Shown here: positions 51,691 through 62,213 of the stretch, piece by piece
Layout of the letters: each line of letters starts with the position of its first letter
Numbering within the stretch: position 1 is the first letter of the stretch
Assembly: GCA_958496175.1 (NCBI GenBank)
Contig: OY292280.1
Coordinates: forward strand, 4,216,001-4,280,000
Length of the DNA: 64,000 nucleotides
Source of the DNA: Sisyra terminalis
Lineage: Eukaryota > Arthropoda > Insecta > Neuroptera > Sisyridae
Direction of reading: 5' to 3'
The notes under the pieces: generated by a model
What the model was told of the DNA's origin: nothing
Databases searched by the model: none
The model's input: the letters and a program-made list of their open reading frames with translations, nothing else
Made by a program: the position numbers and the translations under genes

Positions 51691-52790
51691 AAATTTCTTA
51701 ACAAATGGTCTTTTTAGAGCCTTTTCGACGTTTTAATGCATATGATAGAAAAATTTTGTCATGAGAACAAATGCAATAGTTATCCTGGATATATCAGGAA
51801 ATTTTAAAGTTATTTCTCTGTGGTTATTCTGGTTAGTGAAGAAGTGCAATGAGAGATTATCTTCAAAATCAAAATCTTCCAGATTTTGGCTTGTGTATCA
51901 AGTTTAATCAAAATCGGTTGAAAACTGTAGGAGTTGCTAAATTTCTTAACAAATGGTATTTTTAGAACCTTTTCCACTAATTAATACTTACGATGAAAAA
52001 ATTAAGGTCCAAATTTCTCCATGAGAACCAATACAATAATGTTATCCTGGAAAACCTGATATTATCAGGGAATATTAAAATTGTGCCTCTGTGGCCATTC
52101 TGGCCATAAGGAAAAATTGCAATGAGAGATCATCTTTCAAATTAAAGCTATCCAGATCTTAGCTGGAGTAATTAGGGCCCTAAAAGGGCCCCAAAGTTTT
52201 CTAAAACTATGATCGGATACAAAGAAATGCGACATTGAGCCAAGGAAAACAGCATCTTTCGTGGCATTTTCTTTTGATGATTATTTTTGGAACCTTTTCC
52301 ACTAATTAATACTTGTGGGGGAAAAATTAGGTCCAGATTTCATCACGACGAAAAACAGTAATGTTATCCTGGAAACCCTGAAATTATCAGGGAATTTCAG
52401 AATTATTTCTTTGTGGTCATTCTGGTTAAGGAAAAAGTGACATGAAAGATCATCTAAGAACATTTAAGCCCACTCTTCTGAAAATGATTTTTTCAGAGCC
52501 TTTTTCTCTGATTAGTTTTTTTTTTCCTTTGATCTGGGGGCCTCTCATGCGAGTTCCTCTGCGCTGCGTCCTAAAAGGACTATTGCGCCCAATTTCTCTG
52601 ATTAGTACATGTGGTAGAAAAATTAGGTCCAAATTTCACCAATACAGTAATGTTATGCTGGAAAACTTGAAATTATCAGGGAATTTGAGAATTATGCCTC
52701 TGTGGCCATTCTGGATAAGGATAAATCGCAATGGGAGATCTTATCTTATCCAGATCTTAGCTGGAGTAACTAGGGTCCTGAAAGGACCCC
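51690..52790. repeat. Diverged tandem array, units about 250-310 bp
   Basis: At least four units share the order TTTTTAGAACCTTTTCCAC, AATTAGGTCCAAATTTC, AATGTTATCCTGGAAAAC, ATTATCAGGGAAT, CTCTGTGGCCATTCTGG and GCAATGAGAGATCATC. Unit starts are near 51700, 51950, 52275 and 52590, with an extra half unit at about 52485. The Met-initiated frames inside are repeat artefacts. Confidence 0.75.
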
Positions 52791-54410
52791 AAAGGTTTCC
52801 AAGACTTTGGTTGGATATATAGATATCTATTGGATCAAGAAAGTTACGGAGGTTTGGATTATTGAGGCCTCGTTGTATATCTCTTGGCCGTTTTAGAATT
52901 TCAATGATAAATTTAAATTGCCAACATTTTTATCTTATTCCTCCTTGCTTCAATGCCTTTCCATTCACTTATCCGACAGCATAAAGACTGTAAATTCGTC
53001 TGGCAATTGGTAACCGCACATTAAATTTTGATAAGCCCAATTGGTTTTTGTCTCAGGGCCTTAATCACGTGATAATTCCATGCAGAAAATACGCAAATAA
53101 GATTGTAAAAAGTGCAGTAAAATTGGTTTGCTTCTAGTTGATAAGGTGGTGATTGGGTCCCGAAATGATAAGCTCGTTTTTAATGCCAATAAAATCTTGG
53201 TACGACTATAAAACTTGAACTTGCAATAAAAGTTATCGTTTATAAGCATAATTCAATTGCGGAAACATTAAAATTATTATATGATTCATCTGAAACCTAT
53301 ACAAAAGTGAAAATTCAAAATTTAAATATTTCCAAGCTTGGCCAAAGTGTGGCGCAATTATCTTATTTGTTATACGTTCCACCATTGAATAAATATAAAT
53401 TTGGCAATAAAGTAAACCAAACCAAACAACCAAACAAAACCTAATGCATAAAGTAGAAAACTTCAAACAATATTTACAACGATTTGGTGAAATGACTTTT
53501 ACCATTTGAAACCGGGAGTCGGTAAAACAGAAAACTGTTTTACCGACAAAAACAAATAAAATTCAAGTTTCGAAAAATTTTTTTTTTTTAAGACTATCAA
53601 TTAACCGTTCTCGTCTACCATTTCACATTTGAGGCCTTTAATAAATTCATATGGCAAAAATTATAATTTTTATATAGTCTCCCCTTACAAAACAATAACC
53701 ATATCCTTTTCACCAATAGAAATATGAAAATCCGAAAATGATTTCGTAAATGTAAAAATATTTTCGCCAACCAATTGATTATAAATTTGTCAAGTATTTT
53801 CCACCTTCTTCGACGGCATTTTATTGATTTCTCTAATCAGTGATATCTCTGAAACAATAAATTTACGTGACCTCTACTAAAGTTGTATACTTGCTATCAT
53901 ATAATCAACGTTGCATTTATAAAAATCATGAAAGAAATAAGAGGAATGGATTTTATTAACTAAAAAAAAAATAGCAATTATTGTTCTAAATCTATTAATT
54001 TTTTTGATTATTTGATCAAAAAGAGGAGGTATCCCTGGATTATTTTATTAGTTGTCCCGAATGAGGCTAAATAAGCCTGAGGAATTGTTTCCTGGTTCCT
54101 ATTTCTTCGAGATTTAATAACTGGGAAAAACTCAGCATTTGGTCTTTTTCGATTCCAACTTTGTTATTCCTAGTTCCTTATTCAAAGCGCTGCATATCCC
54201 CAGAACGTAAAAAGCAGTTTTATCCCATGCTTGACAAAATTGAATTACCCACTTAGTGTTTCTTCAATCCGTAGTATCTAGATAACCCGTTAACTCGTTT
54301 TCTTGGGAAATTAAACGTTTTTTTTGCTCCATGATTTTCCCATATTAAGCATTGATTTTTACAAACCTTTTCTTCAATATTCTATACTGATTGGTATATT
54401 AATATTAAAT
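52790..54410. other. Unassigned AT-rich stretch
   Basis: No gene. An imperfect inverted word pair TCGGTAAAACAG / CTGTTTTACCGA lies at about 53519-53546. A block at 54413-54455 (TCGTTTGTGAAAATCAAG) is repeated at about 54886-54930. Confidence 0.4.
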
Positions 54411-54494
54411 ATTTTCATCGTTTGTGAAAATCAAGTTTTCCCACAGTAAATTTTTGAATAAAAATATGTGAAATATTAGATTACGTAATCAAAT

Positions 54495-54790
54495 AAGATT
54501 TTTTCGCTGACTTGGAACAGTCACTGTTTATACAAATATATAGAATATATTGTAGTCCAATTTATGTAGTATAATTTAATATAATAATATAAAAAAATCA
54601 ATAAAAACAGAAGTTCAAACAAAAATATTTGTGACGTATTGCCCAGATACGTATTTCGATTGCCAAGCAATCTTCCGCAGTGGTCATCAAGTATTTTGGA
54701 TCACTCCATAACTGCTTTGTGATGATTCACTACATATACTACATAAATTGGACCACAATATATTCTATATACTGTATAAACATTAGATTA
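54495..54790. repeat. F1 repeat unit and rearranged partner
   Basis: Minus unit from GATTTTTTCGCTGACTTGG through core 54641-54688 to the head GATGATTCAC, then directly a plus-strand tail ACATAAATTGGACCACAATA to TATACTGTATAAAC. The partner has lost its core. The CTGATGA box is CTGCGGA. Confidence 0.7.
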
Positions 54791-54950
54791 CGTCTTTTTG
54801 AAGACTTGGAAAATATTTTCCGACCCAGTAAACTTTTCCAAATCTACAAAAATTGAGATACCTTTTCACACTTACATTTTTATCGTTTGTGAAAATTAAA
54901 TTTTCCCACAAAAATTTTAAATGTTGGAATACCTTTTTATCTTAGGAAAT

Positions 54951-55240
54951 GTGGCTCCGCCACAAATGTGTCTAGAGTACTAACTTTAACCGTTAACCTA
55001 AAAGTACATATTAAAGAAGATATTTTTATATAAGAGTTTAATTTTCTGTTGAAAAATGTAAATCACAGAGCTTCTTTTAGTCGACCGCTGTACAAATTAC
55101 GTTTGATCAAGACTACAGCGACAACTAGCGGCCGGCTAACAAAACTTTGTCTGTATCATTTGAATTTCCATTTAAGTCTCTTTTTTGGTACATAGTTTCG
55201 ATTAGTTAGTGGTCTAGACACATTTGTGGCGGCACCACTG
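54951..55240. mobile_element. 290-bp MITE with about 34-bp inverted ends
   Basis: GTGGCTCCGCCACAAATGTG then TCTAGAGTACTAAC at the left; mirrored at the right by GTTAGTGGTCTAGACACATT then TGTGGCGGCACCAC. A direct repeat TTGGAATACCTTTTTAT lies just outside on both sides (54924 and 55242), longer than a normal target duplication. Confidence 0.75.
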
Positions 55241-55437
55241 TTTGGAATACCTTTTTATTATCTTATACAGGGGTTTGATGAGTTAGTCTCGCGGGTTCGG
55301 CGCATATCATGTTTTAATGTTTTTATTCATTTCGTTAACTTATGTATAAATATTTGCTTATGTTTTAAATTTGAAAAAATCATTTTACTTTCCCAACTAA
55401 AGGCTTAGAACGTGTAATATTCACTCATGTTTATATT

Positions 55438-56050
55438 TCAAAGTCGGCGCTAAGTTTTCTATCAGTTCCCTTGTATCTCCAAAATCAAAAAAAAAAAGCA
55501 CCTCCGTGATTCATATCCAGGGGATGGGGTATCTTTCTAAACATAATATTTATAAAGGGGGTCACAGAAAATGTGACAAATAGGGGATGGGAGGCTAAAT
55601 AGGCCACAAAAATTATTCATTATCACTTTAGATTAATCAGGATGTTCATGAAAGTGGATATAATTTTGACACCTTTATATTCTTGAGTAGCGTTAAAAAT
55701 ATTCAAATCCTTGAAAATTAATAATTCATAAGATATTCAATGAAATCAAAGTCGGTGCTAAGTTTTCTACAATTAACTTCCTTATATCTTCAACATCAGA
55801 TAATAACCCCTTCGTTTATTATGTCCAGGAGGTGGGGTATCTTTCTTGACATAATATTTATAAGGGGGGGTCACAAAAAAGGGAACAAATACGAGATGGG
55901 AGTTTAAATAGGTCACAAAAATTATCCATTATCACTTTAGATTAATCAGGATGTTCATGAAAGTGGATGTAATTTTGACGCCTGTTAGTCCTTGAGATGC
56001 GCTAAAAATATTCAAGTCCTTGAAAATTAATAATTCGTAAGATATTCAGT
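55438..56050. repeat. Tandem duplication, period about 307 bp
   Basis: Two units with AAAGTCGGCGCTAAGTTTTC / AAAGTCGGTGCTAAGTTTTC, GGGGTATCTTTCT, CATAATATTTATAA and GATTAATCAGGATGTTCATG. About 85-90 percent similar by eye. No coding frame. Confidence 0.8.
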
Positions 56051-57333
56051 AAAAAAAAATTTTCATGTTGTTTATTTATCCAGGGAGAAAATTGTTATGC
56101 TTCGAAATTTTATTTAAAAGAATCGATTGGTCGTAAATTCGTAATTTAACAAAAAGTGATACAAAAATTGGGGATAAAAATATCAAAATTTCAAGGCTTA
56201 GCACATTAAGGATTTGAAATATGGGTCAATTTTCTGTTTTGACTGTATTTGTTATTGGTTTTTTGGTTCCAAGAAAAAGATGGAGTTTTTAGAGATTTTG
56301 GTTCCAAAAATCGTGATTTTTGGATATCATTGTAATTGTTTGTGCTGTATCAAATGAACTATTGATTTTTTTTGAAATTGGTTTTTATACGTTGATTTTG
56401 TTGGGGTTAAACTTACTTAAGATAAGCGTCATTGATTATTTTTGCATACTAAATGTGATTTATGCGTAGTCGAACGTAATGCTGCGTTGACCTGATTGTT
56501 GGCAAAAACGTGAGAAAGGGTGAAAAATACGTGAAAAATGCCAATAAATTCAATGTAAAAATGTTATCATTGAGTTGGAAAAGAGATCGTTTGTAGGACA
56601 AACGTTTCTTCTATGTCAAAAGCATATTCGAGGCCTGATTGTGACCCTCTCCAGGGTCAGGCAGGTCAATGTCATTAATTAGATTATGCAAATGCAATAG
56701 CTAATCAACGCACTCGAATCTTGTCCAACAAAACGAATGGTTTTGGCCTCGATTTATCAAGATATCGGCAAAAAAGCTTCACATATTTTACTAGATCGGT
56801 CATTTGAAGGCTGACTTTCTTATTATGAATTTTTGCAATTTCTTATCGCCATATGTACATTCCCCACCATTCCACTATTGTGCATTTTACCCCAATCGAC
56901 ATGTGGGTATTTGTTATACAATTTATTTCATTCATTATTTCATGTAGTGAACTCGGCTTCAGCTTTAAATAATAGTGCTGAATTTTACCCATCCAGGTAT
57001 TGAATTTCTTTACTTTACTTTTACTTTACGGTCCCTTCTTTTAAACCGATTTTGTCATCATATAGAGGAGATACTATTTATCTAACGATCTAAATTTAAA
57101 TAACTGACTTCTATCTAACAATACATTACTACTATTTATATATATAATTTACTTAATAGAATAAAAACGTTTAAACCAAAAAAATCTAATGTAAATAACT
57201 ATTTTCAGTCGGCGCCAAACTATCAAACTTACCACTTAACTATTTAAAAGCATAGAATGTCAACTGAAGGTCATTTGCAATTGCCATAAGAAATCTAACA
57301 CCAAGTTTATACAATCACTTGTTTTGCTTAATT
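56050..57333. other. Unassigned stretch, one possible regulatory patch
   Basis: No gene. 56600-56760 is non-repetitive and less AT-rich, with TAATTAG (56676-56682) close to the octamer ATGCAAAT (56686-56693), words bound by homeodomain and POU factors. Chance occurrence cannot be excluded. Confidence 0.3.
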
Positions 57334-57341
57334 CTTTAAAC

Positions 57342-57716
57342 CATTGTTTCTTAACCTGTGGTCCGCGGACCCCTGGGGGTCCGCGAGCCTATGTTTGGTG
57401 GTCCGCGGTCCTATTTGAAAAAGTTAGTTTTTTGGTTTTTTAATTTAATGAAGGAATACTAAAATATAATATTGTAATATCAGGTTCACGGGTAATTGGA
57501 ATATATTTAAATTAATTTAAACAATCATTGATTTTGCGACGTTTCGTCTTTATTATCAAGACTTTTTCAAGCTCTCAACTATGTTTAAACAATCGTTAAT
57601 TAAAAAATGTAAAATTAAAATTAAAACTGTAAAAAACGATGTTTTCACCCAGGGGTTCTTGGCATTATGCTTGATTTCTTTGGGGGTCCGCGGCTGAAAA
57701 AGGTTAGGAACCGCTG
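57342..57716. mobile_element. 375-bp hAT-like MITE with 8-bp target duplication
   Basis: Left end CATTGTTTCTTAACCTGTGG, right end GGTTAGGAACCGCTG, imperfect inverted repeats of the CAGTGGTTCTTAACC type. Perfect 8-bp direct repeats CTTTAAAC flank it (57334-57341 and 57717-57724). Repeated GGTCCGCGG and GGGGGTCCGCG words lie near both ends. The middle (57517-57605) carries a further insert or remnant with GACGTTTCGTC. Confidence 0.9.
57517..57605 (-). repeat. Remnant with degenerate hammerhead-like words
   Basis: Inside the hAT MITE, minus strand: GCTTGAAAAAGTCTTG, ATAATAAAGACGAAACGTCGC. A CTTGA..AAG, GTC, GACGAAACGTC order recalls the hammerhead-like motifs of the 28.6 and 61.3 kb repeats, but the CTGATGA box is gone. 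Flanked by direct words TTTAAACAATC. Confidence 0.35.
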
Positions 57717-57724
57717 CTTTAAAC

Positions 57725-57995
57725 CACGTAAGATTTTTTCGCTGACTTTGAACAGTTATACTGTTCATATAATATGTAGAATATATTGTGGTCCAATTTA
57801 TCCAAGCAGTTACGGAGTGACCCAAGCTACTTGATGACCACTGAAGAAGATTGCTTTGCAATCGAAATACGTATCTGGGCAATACTTCACAAATATTTTT
57901 GTTTGAATTTCTGTTCAAATTTATGTTTATGGTATGATTTTTATTTAATATCATACTACATAAATTGGAGCGCAATATATTCTATATATTTAATA
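57725..57995. repeat. F1 repeat pair, one core retained
   Basis: A minus-strand tail (GATTTTTTCGCTGACTTTGA to GTGGTCCAATTTAT) is followed by a plus unit with head AGCAGTTACGGAGTGA and core 57832-57880. CTGATGA reads CTGAAGA; stem II loop is TTT. Confidence 0.7.
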
Positions 57996-60154
57996 ATTAA
58001 ATTGTGGGCAATAAGGACGAAGCTTCTTGTGGAATCTTAATAAGAAAAATGCAGGAAAATTTAGAAAACTGTTGTTTGATAGTAAAACAAAAAGAAAACT
58101 TAACAGAACCTTTTCCCCAACCTTAAAATTGGAGAAAGAAAGTCATTTTTAAAATTATTTGTTTCCTTAAATTGTATTTTCATGAAATTTTCCAAAACAA
58201 GAAAAATCGAGACCTAATTATTCACGCTTTTAACCCAAAATTGGCGCCAATTCAAAATTAGTTATTAAGATTAAGTTTAATTTTTTTTTGCATTTTAAAA
58301 ACTAAGATTAAGTAATTACTATCTACTTAAATTTTTGGATAACTTTCAAGATAGGCGAATACTATTCCACCTTATTACTTATCTATTATTTTATATAACT
58401 CCATATCTTATATTTGTTTAATATAAGCTGGACACTTTTTCTTTATAATTATATTTTTATCATAAATATTATCAATTTCATATTTAGGGGCCATCCATAA
58501 ATTGCGTCACATATTGTGAGGAGGAAGGGGAAAATAACAAAATTTAACAAAATGTGAAACAAAAACTTTGTGACGTCACATATTCAAATTATGTTTTCCT
58601 TTTAGTCTTAAGCGACTTTGGAGTTAATAAAAATCATAAATCGAGAAATATTGAAAATTTCCTCGATACGAGATTCGAACCCAACATCTATCAATTATTG
58701 AAGCGGCCATCTTGACCACTCGGCCACCAGTTGGCCTATTTCATTAGTTTTATGACTAAGCAATGAATTTTATTCCAACTTTGTGTACAAGTCACCAACC
58801 ATCCCTTATTTTTCTTGAAAATATATAACTGTATGATACCTTATACTTTGAAATTTTGAAAAACTATCTGATTTTTTTATTTACTGTTGAAATCTTATAT
58901 TACTACCGAAATTATTCGACTGTAGTTATTACACCCAGTACTCGGGTACCCAACTCGAATATATGTCGTCTTACACGTTTTACCTATAAATAGTACCGTT
59001 AAAGTTTACATGAACGTTAATGTATGTATTTAAGAACTTATTTATGACTTGATAATACCCACAACTTCGTCTGCGAGACATACTAATCCAATGACAAAAA
59101 CTTTGTTTAGATTTATCATTTGCAGTGAATATCGACGAAAATTGTTCATATTTCGCATATACTATGAAAAAGCGATGATCAATTTCTAGACAGGAATTTT
59201 CTTTGGGTTTTCCTCAGTTGTATATAGGGAATACCTTAATATATTTGCCTTCTTTTATATACTCTATATAAAGTAAAACATTGATAACGTAATAATGATT
59301 ATAAATTCCTTTTCTTCAAAACCCGAAACGTTTTCTACTTTAAAATTTTTATATTGGATCTCTATAATTTGAAGTGATACTTTGGCGGCGTCAATAACAT
59401 AAAGCTTTAAGTGGCTAATTTTAAATGAATATATTAAATAAAAGGTTCCTGGAATAAATTTTATTTTTACTGCATTATTTAGATGGATACAAATTACTGT
59501 GAATTAATTTTTTGAAGCTTTACTTTGTGACATTTAAAAGTAACGTTCGAATTTAACCTACTCCCTCTATGTATGCATAATAACAATAAACATAGCACAT
59601 AACACTGAAACATAGCACAGAAACAAACCTCACTAAAACAAGTTATAAGTCGTTAAAATCTCTAATTTTAATAAGCTAAAAACTCGATAACTTAAATAAT
59701 TTATCATTTTTCCTGGTCTTTAACTTATCAAGGTTTTACTATATAAAATTTTAATTTTTAGTCAATGCTAATTGGAGTTATATTGATGTTATATCGCCAT
59801 CGAACGATTTTAACCCAGAAATAAGACCTACATAATAGTTCCCCATCAAAATTTAATGTTCCACATTTAAACAAAATATTTGCCAATGGAACGGTTAACC
59901 CCAATTATTTCCGTGACCTTGAACTTGAAATTTCATTATCTAATTAATAGTGATATTGACACGAAAATCTAATAAAGTTTATTTTAATTTTATTAAAATT
60001 TATTAAATAATTACTTTTCTTTTAATTTTATATCGTATTGGTTTTTTTTTTTTAAAAGCAAGTCTTTCGGGTCGTTCATAAAATACGTTCGCATATGGTA
60101 GAGGGAGGTAGTGTCGCTTGGTACTGGAATACTACCAGAAACCTATATCCTTAA
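57995..60154. other. Unassigned AT-rich stretch (SINE noted separately)
   Basis: Apart from the SINE-like copy at 58601-58735 nothing is supported. No gene or clear terminal repeats. Confidence 0.4.
58601..58735 (-). repeat. tRNA-derived SINE-like element
   Basis: Minus strand CTGGTGGCCGAGTGGTCAAG (A box), GTTGGGTTCGAATCTCG (B box) and tail AACTCCAAAGTCGCTTAAG. Both promoter boxes are well kept. Confidence 0.72.
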
Positions 60155-60556
60155 CACATAGAACGCCGACCGGGTTTTTCGTAAAATGTCAAAACCATAT
60201 AGTCATAAAAAGTAGATAAAAGTAGCCATGTAGTGTCAGTCACCAATGACTGACACGGCTCAATTGGAATACAGTGGACCCCCGATAATCCGGCCCTCGG
60301 CTAATCTGGCACCCCCTGTAATCCGACATGGTCTATTCTTTATTATGTATTGAATATTTTGTTGTATATTGAGTAATTTGTCCGATTACAAGGTACTCTT
60401 TCGTAAAAAAATCCGGACTATAGGGGGTCTTAGGTAGTACTCTATAATCCGATAAATTCACTAATCCGACTCTGCCCTGCAAACTGTTTGTCGGATTACC
60501 GGGGGTCCACTGTACTTAATTGTCAGTCACCGGTGACTGACAAAGCGTTCAATGTG
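60155..60556. mobile_element. piggyBac-like MITE (TTAA target), host of a nested MITE
   Basis: Flanked by TTAA on both sides (60151-60154 and 60557-60560). Ends CACATAGAACGC and GCGTTCAATGTG are inverted repeats with one mismatch. Inner palindromes GTGTCAGTCACC-AATGACTGACAC and GTCAGTCACCGGTGACTGAC lie on either side of the nested element. TTAA duplication is diagnostic of the piggyBac superfamily. Without the insert it is about 160 bp. Confidence 0.88.
60272..60512. mobile_element. pogo/Tigger-like MITE with TA target duplication
   Basis: Starts CAGTGGACCCCCGATAATCC and ends GGATTACCGGGGGTCCACTG, near-perfect inverted repeats, flanked by TA on each side (60270-60271, 60513-60514). These ends are of the pogo/Tigger type within Tc1/mariner. 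It has no coding frame, is 241 bp and is nested in the piggyBac-like MITE. Confidence 0.88.
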
Positions 60557-60682
60557 TTAAGAAAGCAATTAAATAGATAAAAATATATATGTTAGGTAAT
60601 TCCTTCACATTTTCTGTACCCTCCAAATAAAATATTTGGATTTTGGGATCTCCGATCCCAGTACGGAACTAATCGGAAAATT

Positions 60683-61245
60683 AAGGATTTAGGGAACACA
60701 AAAAGTTTAAAGCTGTAGTGTTAAAGTTCCACAAATTTATTCCTGTAAAGAAACTATAGAATTCAATTTGAACCAATGGTATTTGTAATGGCTTGCCTAA
60801 GATACATATTTCGATTACCAAGCAATCCTCATCAGTATGCATCAAATAGTATTGACCCCCTTGGTTACTGTTATGTGATTAGTGATTAGTGTCCCAAAAC
60901 TATCGTGTGATTGAACTATTCTAGTGGCTAGATTTTTTAAAAAAAAATCCATGTTTTTGTCTAAATTTTTAAATATTTGATTTCTCAAAGGATTTAGGGA
61001 ACACAAAAAATCTAAGGCTGTAGTGTTAAAGTTCCACAAATTTATTCCTGTAAAGAAACTATAGAATTCAATTTGAACCAATGGTATTTGTAATGGCTTG
61101 CCTAAGATACATATTTCGATTACCAAGCAATCCTCATCAGTATGCATCAAATAGTATTGACCCTCTTGGTTACTGTTATGTAATTAGTGATTAGTATCCC
61201 AAAACTATCGTGTGATTGAACTATTTTAGTAACTAGATTTTTAAA
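60683..61245. repeat. Direct duplication, period about 307 bp, carrying F1 cores
   Basis: Two near-identical units (about 60683-60960 and 60990-61245) share AAGGATTTAGGGAACACAAA-like starts, TGTAGTGTTAAAGTTCCACA, and a minus-strand F1 core (60794-60841, 61101-61148). The F1 core here reads CTGATGAGGATTGC with GTAATC, so stem II has a G-T pair. A related fragment lies at about 62018-62055. Confidence 0.8.
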
Positions 61246-61298
61246 AAAATCCATATTAATGGATAATAATATGTCTTATGAGACTCAATTTCTTCTTT

Positions 61299-61343
61299 AT
61301 TACGACGCGTTTCAACAGTTTTTGACTGTCATCATCAGGTAAT
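61299..61343 (-). ncRNA. Hammerhead-ribozyme-like motif, best core in the window
   Basis: Minus strand in order: stem I ATTAC, CTGATGA, one extra T, stem II GACAGT-CAAAA-ACTGTT, GAA, AC-GC-GT as a 2-bp stem III, C (61304) as cleavage base, then stem I GTAAT. Stem I pairs perfectly over 5 bp. All conserved core bases are present. The only departures are the extra T before stem II and a G-T closing pair. Whether it cleaves is untested. Confidence 0.5.
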
Positions 61344-61694
61344 AACTATTTTATAGTTATTTTATAAAATTGAAAATTCTCTAGTGTAAACGTACTGTTT
61401 CAAAAATTGTAAATAATATTGTTGCGCACTTAAAACATTCGAGAGTTCTAACAATGAGATTGAAGTGAGACTTAAGACATTCCAATGTGGGGTAGAGAGA
61501 GATAGAACTCGTTTGAATATACTGGAAACTTCGAGAATAGGGTAAATAGGTATATAAATAAGGCAATCGGCCATCACCAGAACAGTTTCGAATTAGTACA
61601 TGTTACAAAGTTGGAAATGAATCGTGATAACCGTTAAAATAATTGTTGAAATAAATACATTAACCGTAAAAACGTAACAATATATTAAAATATA

Positions 61695-61860
61695 TAAATT
61701 TTAAGACAAATCGAAGTTGTTTGTACAATATATAAAACATATTGTGGTTTTATTAATGAAATGTAATTAACAAGAGTAAATTTTAGACATAAATTTAAAC
61801 AAAAACTCAAATAAATGTATTTTTTACGTATTGCACAGATACGTATTTCGATTGCCAAAT
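61695..61860 (-). repeat. F1 unit fragment
   Basis: Minus-strand tail and the box TTGCACAGATACGTATTTCG (about 61835-61854), cut at GATTGCCAAA where the right arm of the surrounding element begins. Confidence 0.65.
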
Positions 61861-61885
61861 TTTATAGTTATTTTATAAAATAATT

Positions 61886-61930
61886 ATTACCTGATGATGA
61901 CAGTCAAAAACTGTTAAAACGCGTCGTAAT
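61886..61930 (+). ncRNA. Hammerhead-ribozyme-like motif, core G lost
   Basis: Same layout as 61299-61343 in the opposite direction: stem I ATTAC/GTAAT, CTGATGA at 61891-61897, stem II GACAGT/ACTGTT. The G that starts GAAAC is A here. That G is the position known as G12 of the hammerhead core, and its loss should impair cleavage strongly. Confidence 0.4.
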
Positions 61931-62125
61931 AAAGAAGAAATTGAGTCTCATAAGACATATATTATTATCCATTAATTTATTGTGACTCGGAAATAAAATA
62001 CTTATCAATATTAAAAATCCATGTTTTTGTCTAAATTTTTAAATATTTGATTTCTTACTCTTGCCATTTTATAATCTTTGAATATCTAATGGTTAGTAAT
62101 ATATCAAGGGGTTTATTATCTAAGT

Positions 62126-62213
62126 CAGTGGTTCTTAACCTTGACCTCGGCCGAGCCCGCGAGACTGACTTACCGAACTCTTTGGGTTCGAACGAACGCA
62201 GTTAGGACCACTG
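62126..62213. mobile_element. 88-bp hAT-like mini-MITE
   Basis: CAGTGGTTCTTAACCTTGAC at the left and GTTAGGACCACTG at the right are inverted ends of the hAT MITE type, related to the 57342 element. The 8-bp flanks ATCTAAGT and ATCAAAAT match only partly, so the duplication is decayed or the call is off by a few bases. Confidence 0.6.

Larger units (their letters stand above)
61253..61977. mobile_element. Element with about 110-bp inverted ends, each holding a hammerhead-like motif
   Basis: 61253-61370 (TTAATGGATAATAATATGTC on) is the inverted copy of 61860-61977 (ending ATTATTATCCATTAA). The two arms enclose about 490 bp that includes an F1 fragment at 61695-61860. Each arm carries the motif described in the ncRNA entries, in opposite directions. 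No coding frame. Inverted terminal copies of a repeat with a hammerhead are a known arrangement for Penelope-like elements, but no reverse transcriptase is visible here. Confidence 0.7.

Noticed and set aside
51310..52822. 110- and 126-codon plus-strand frames
   Set aside because: Fall in or beside the diverged tandem array; the peptides do not repeat with the array in a conserved frame.
57556..58040. 139-codon (-) and 84-codon (+) frames
   Set aside because: Run through the hAT MITE and F1 repeat; the same peptides recur wherever F1 occurs.
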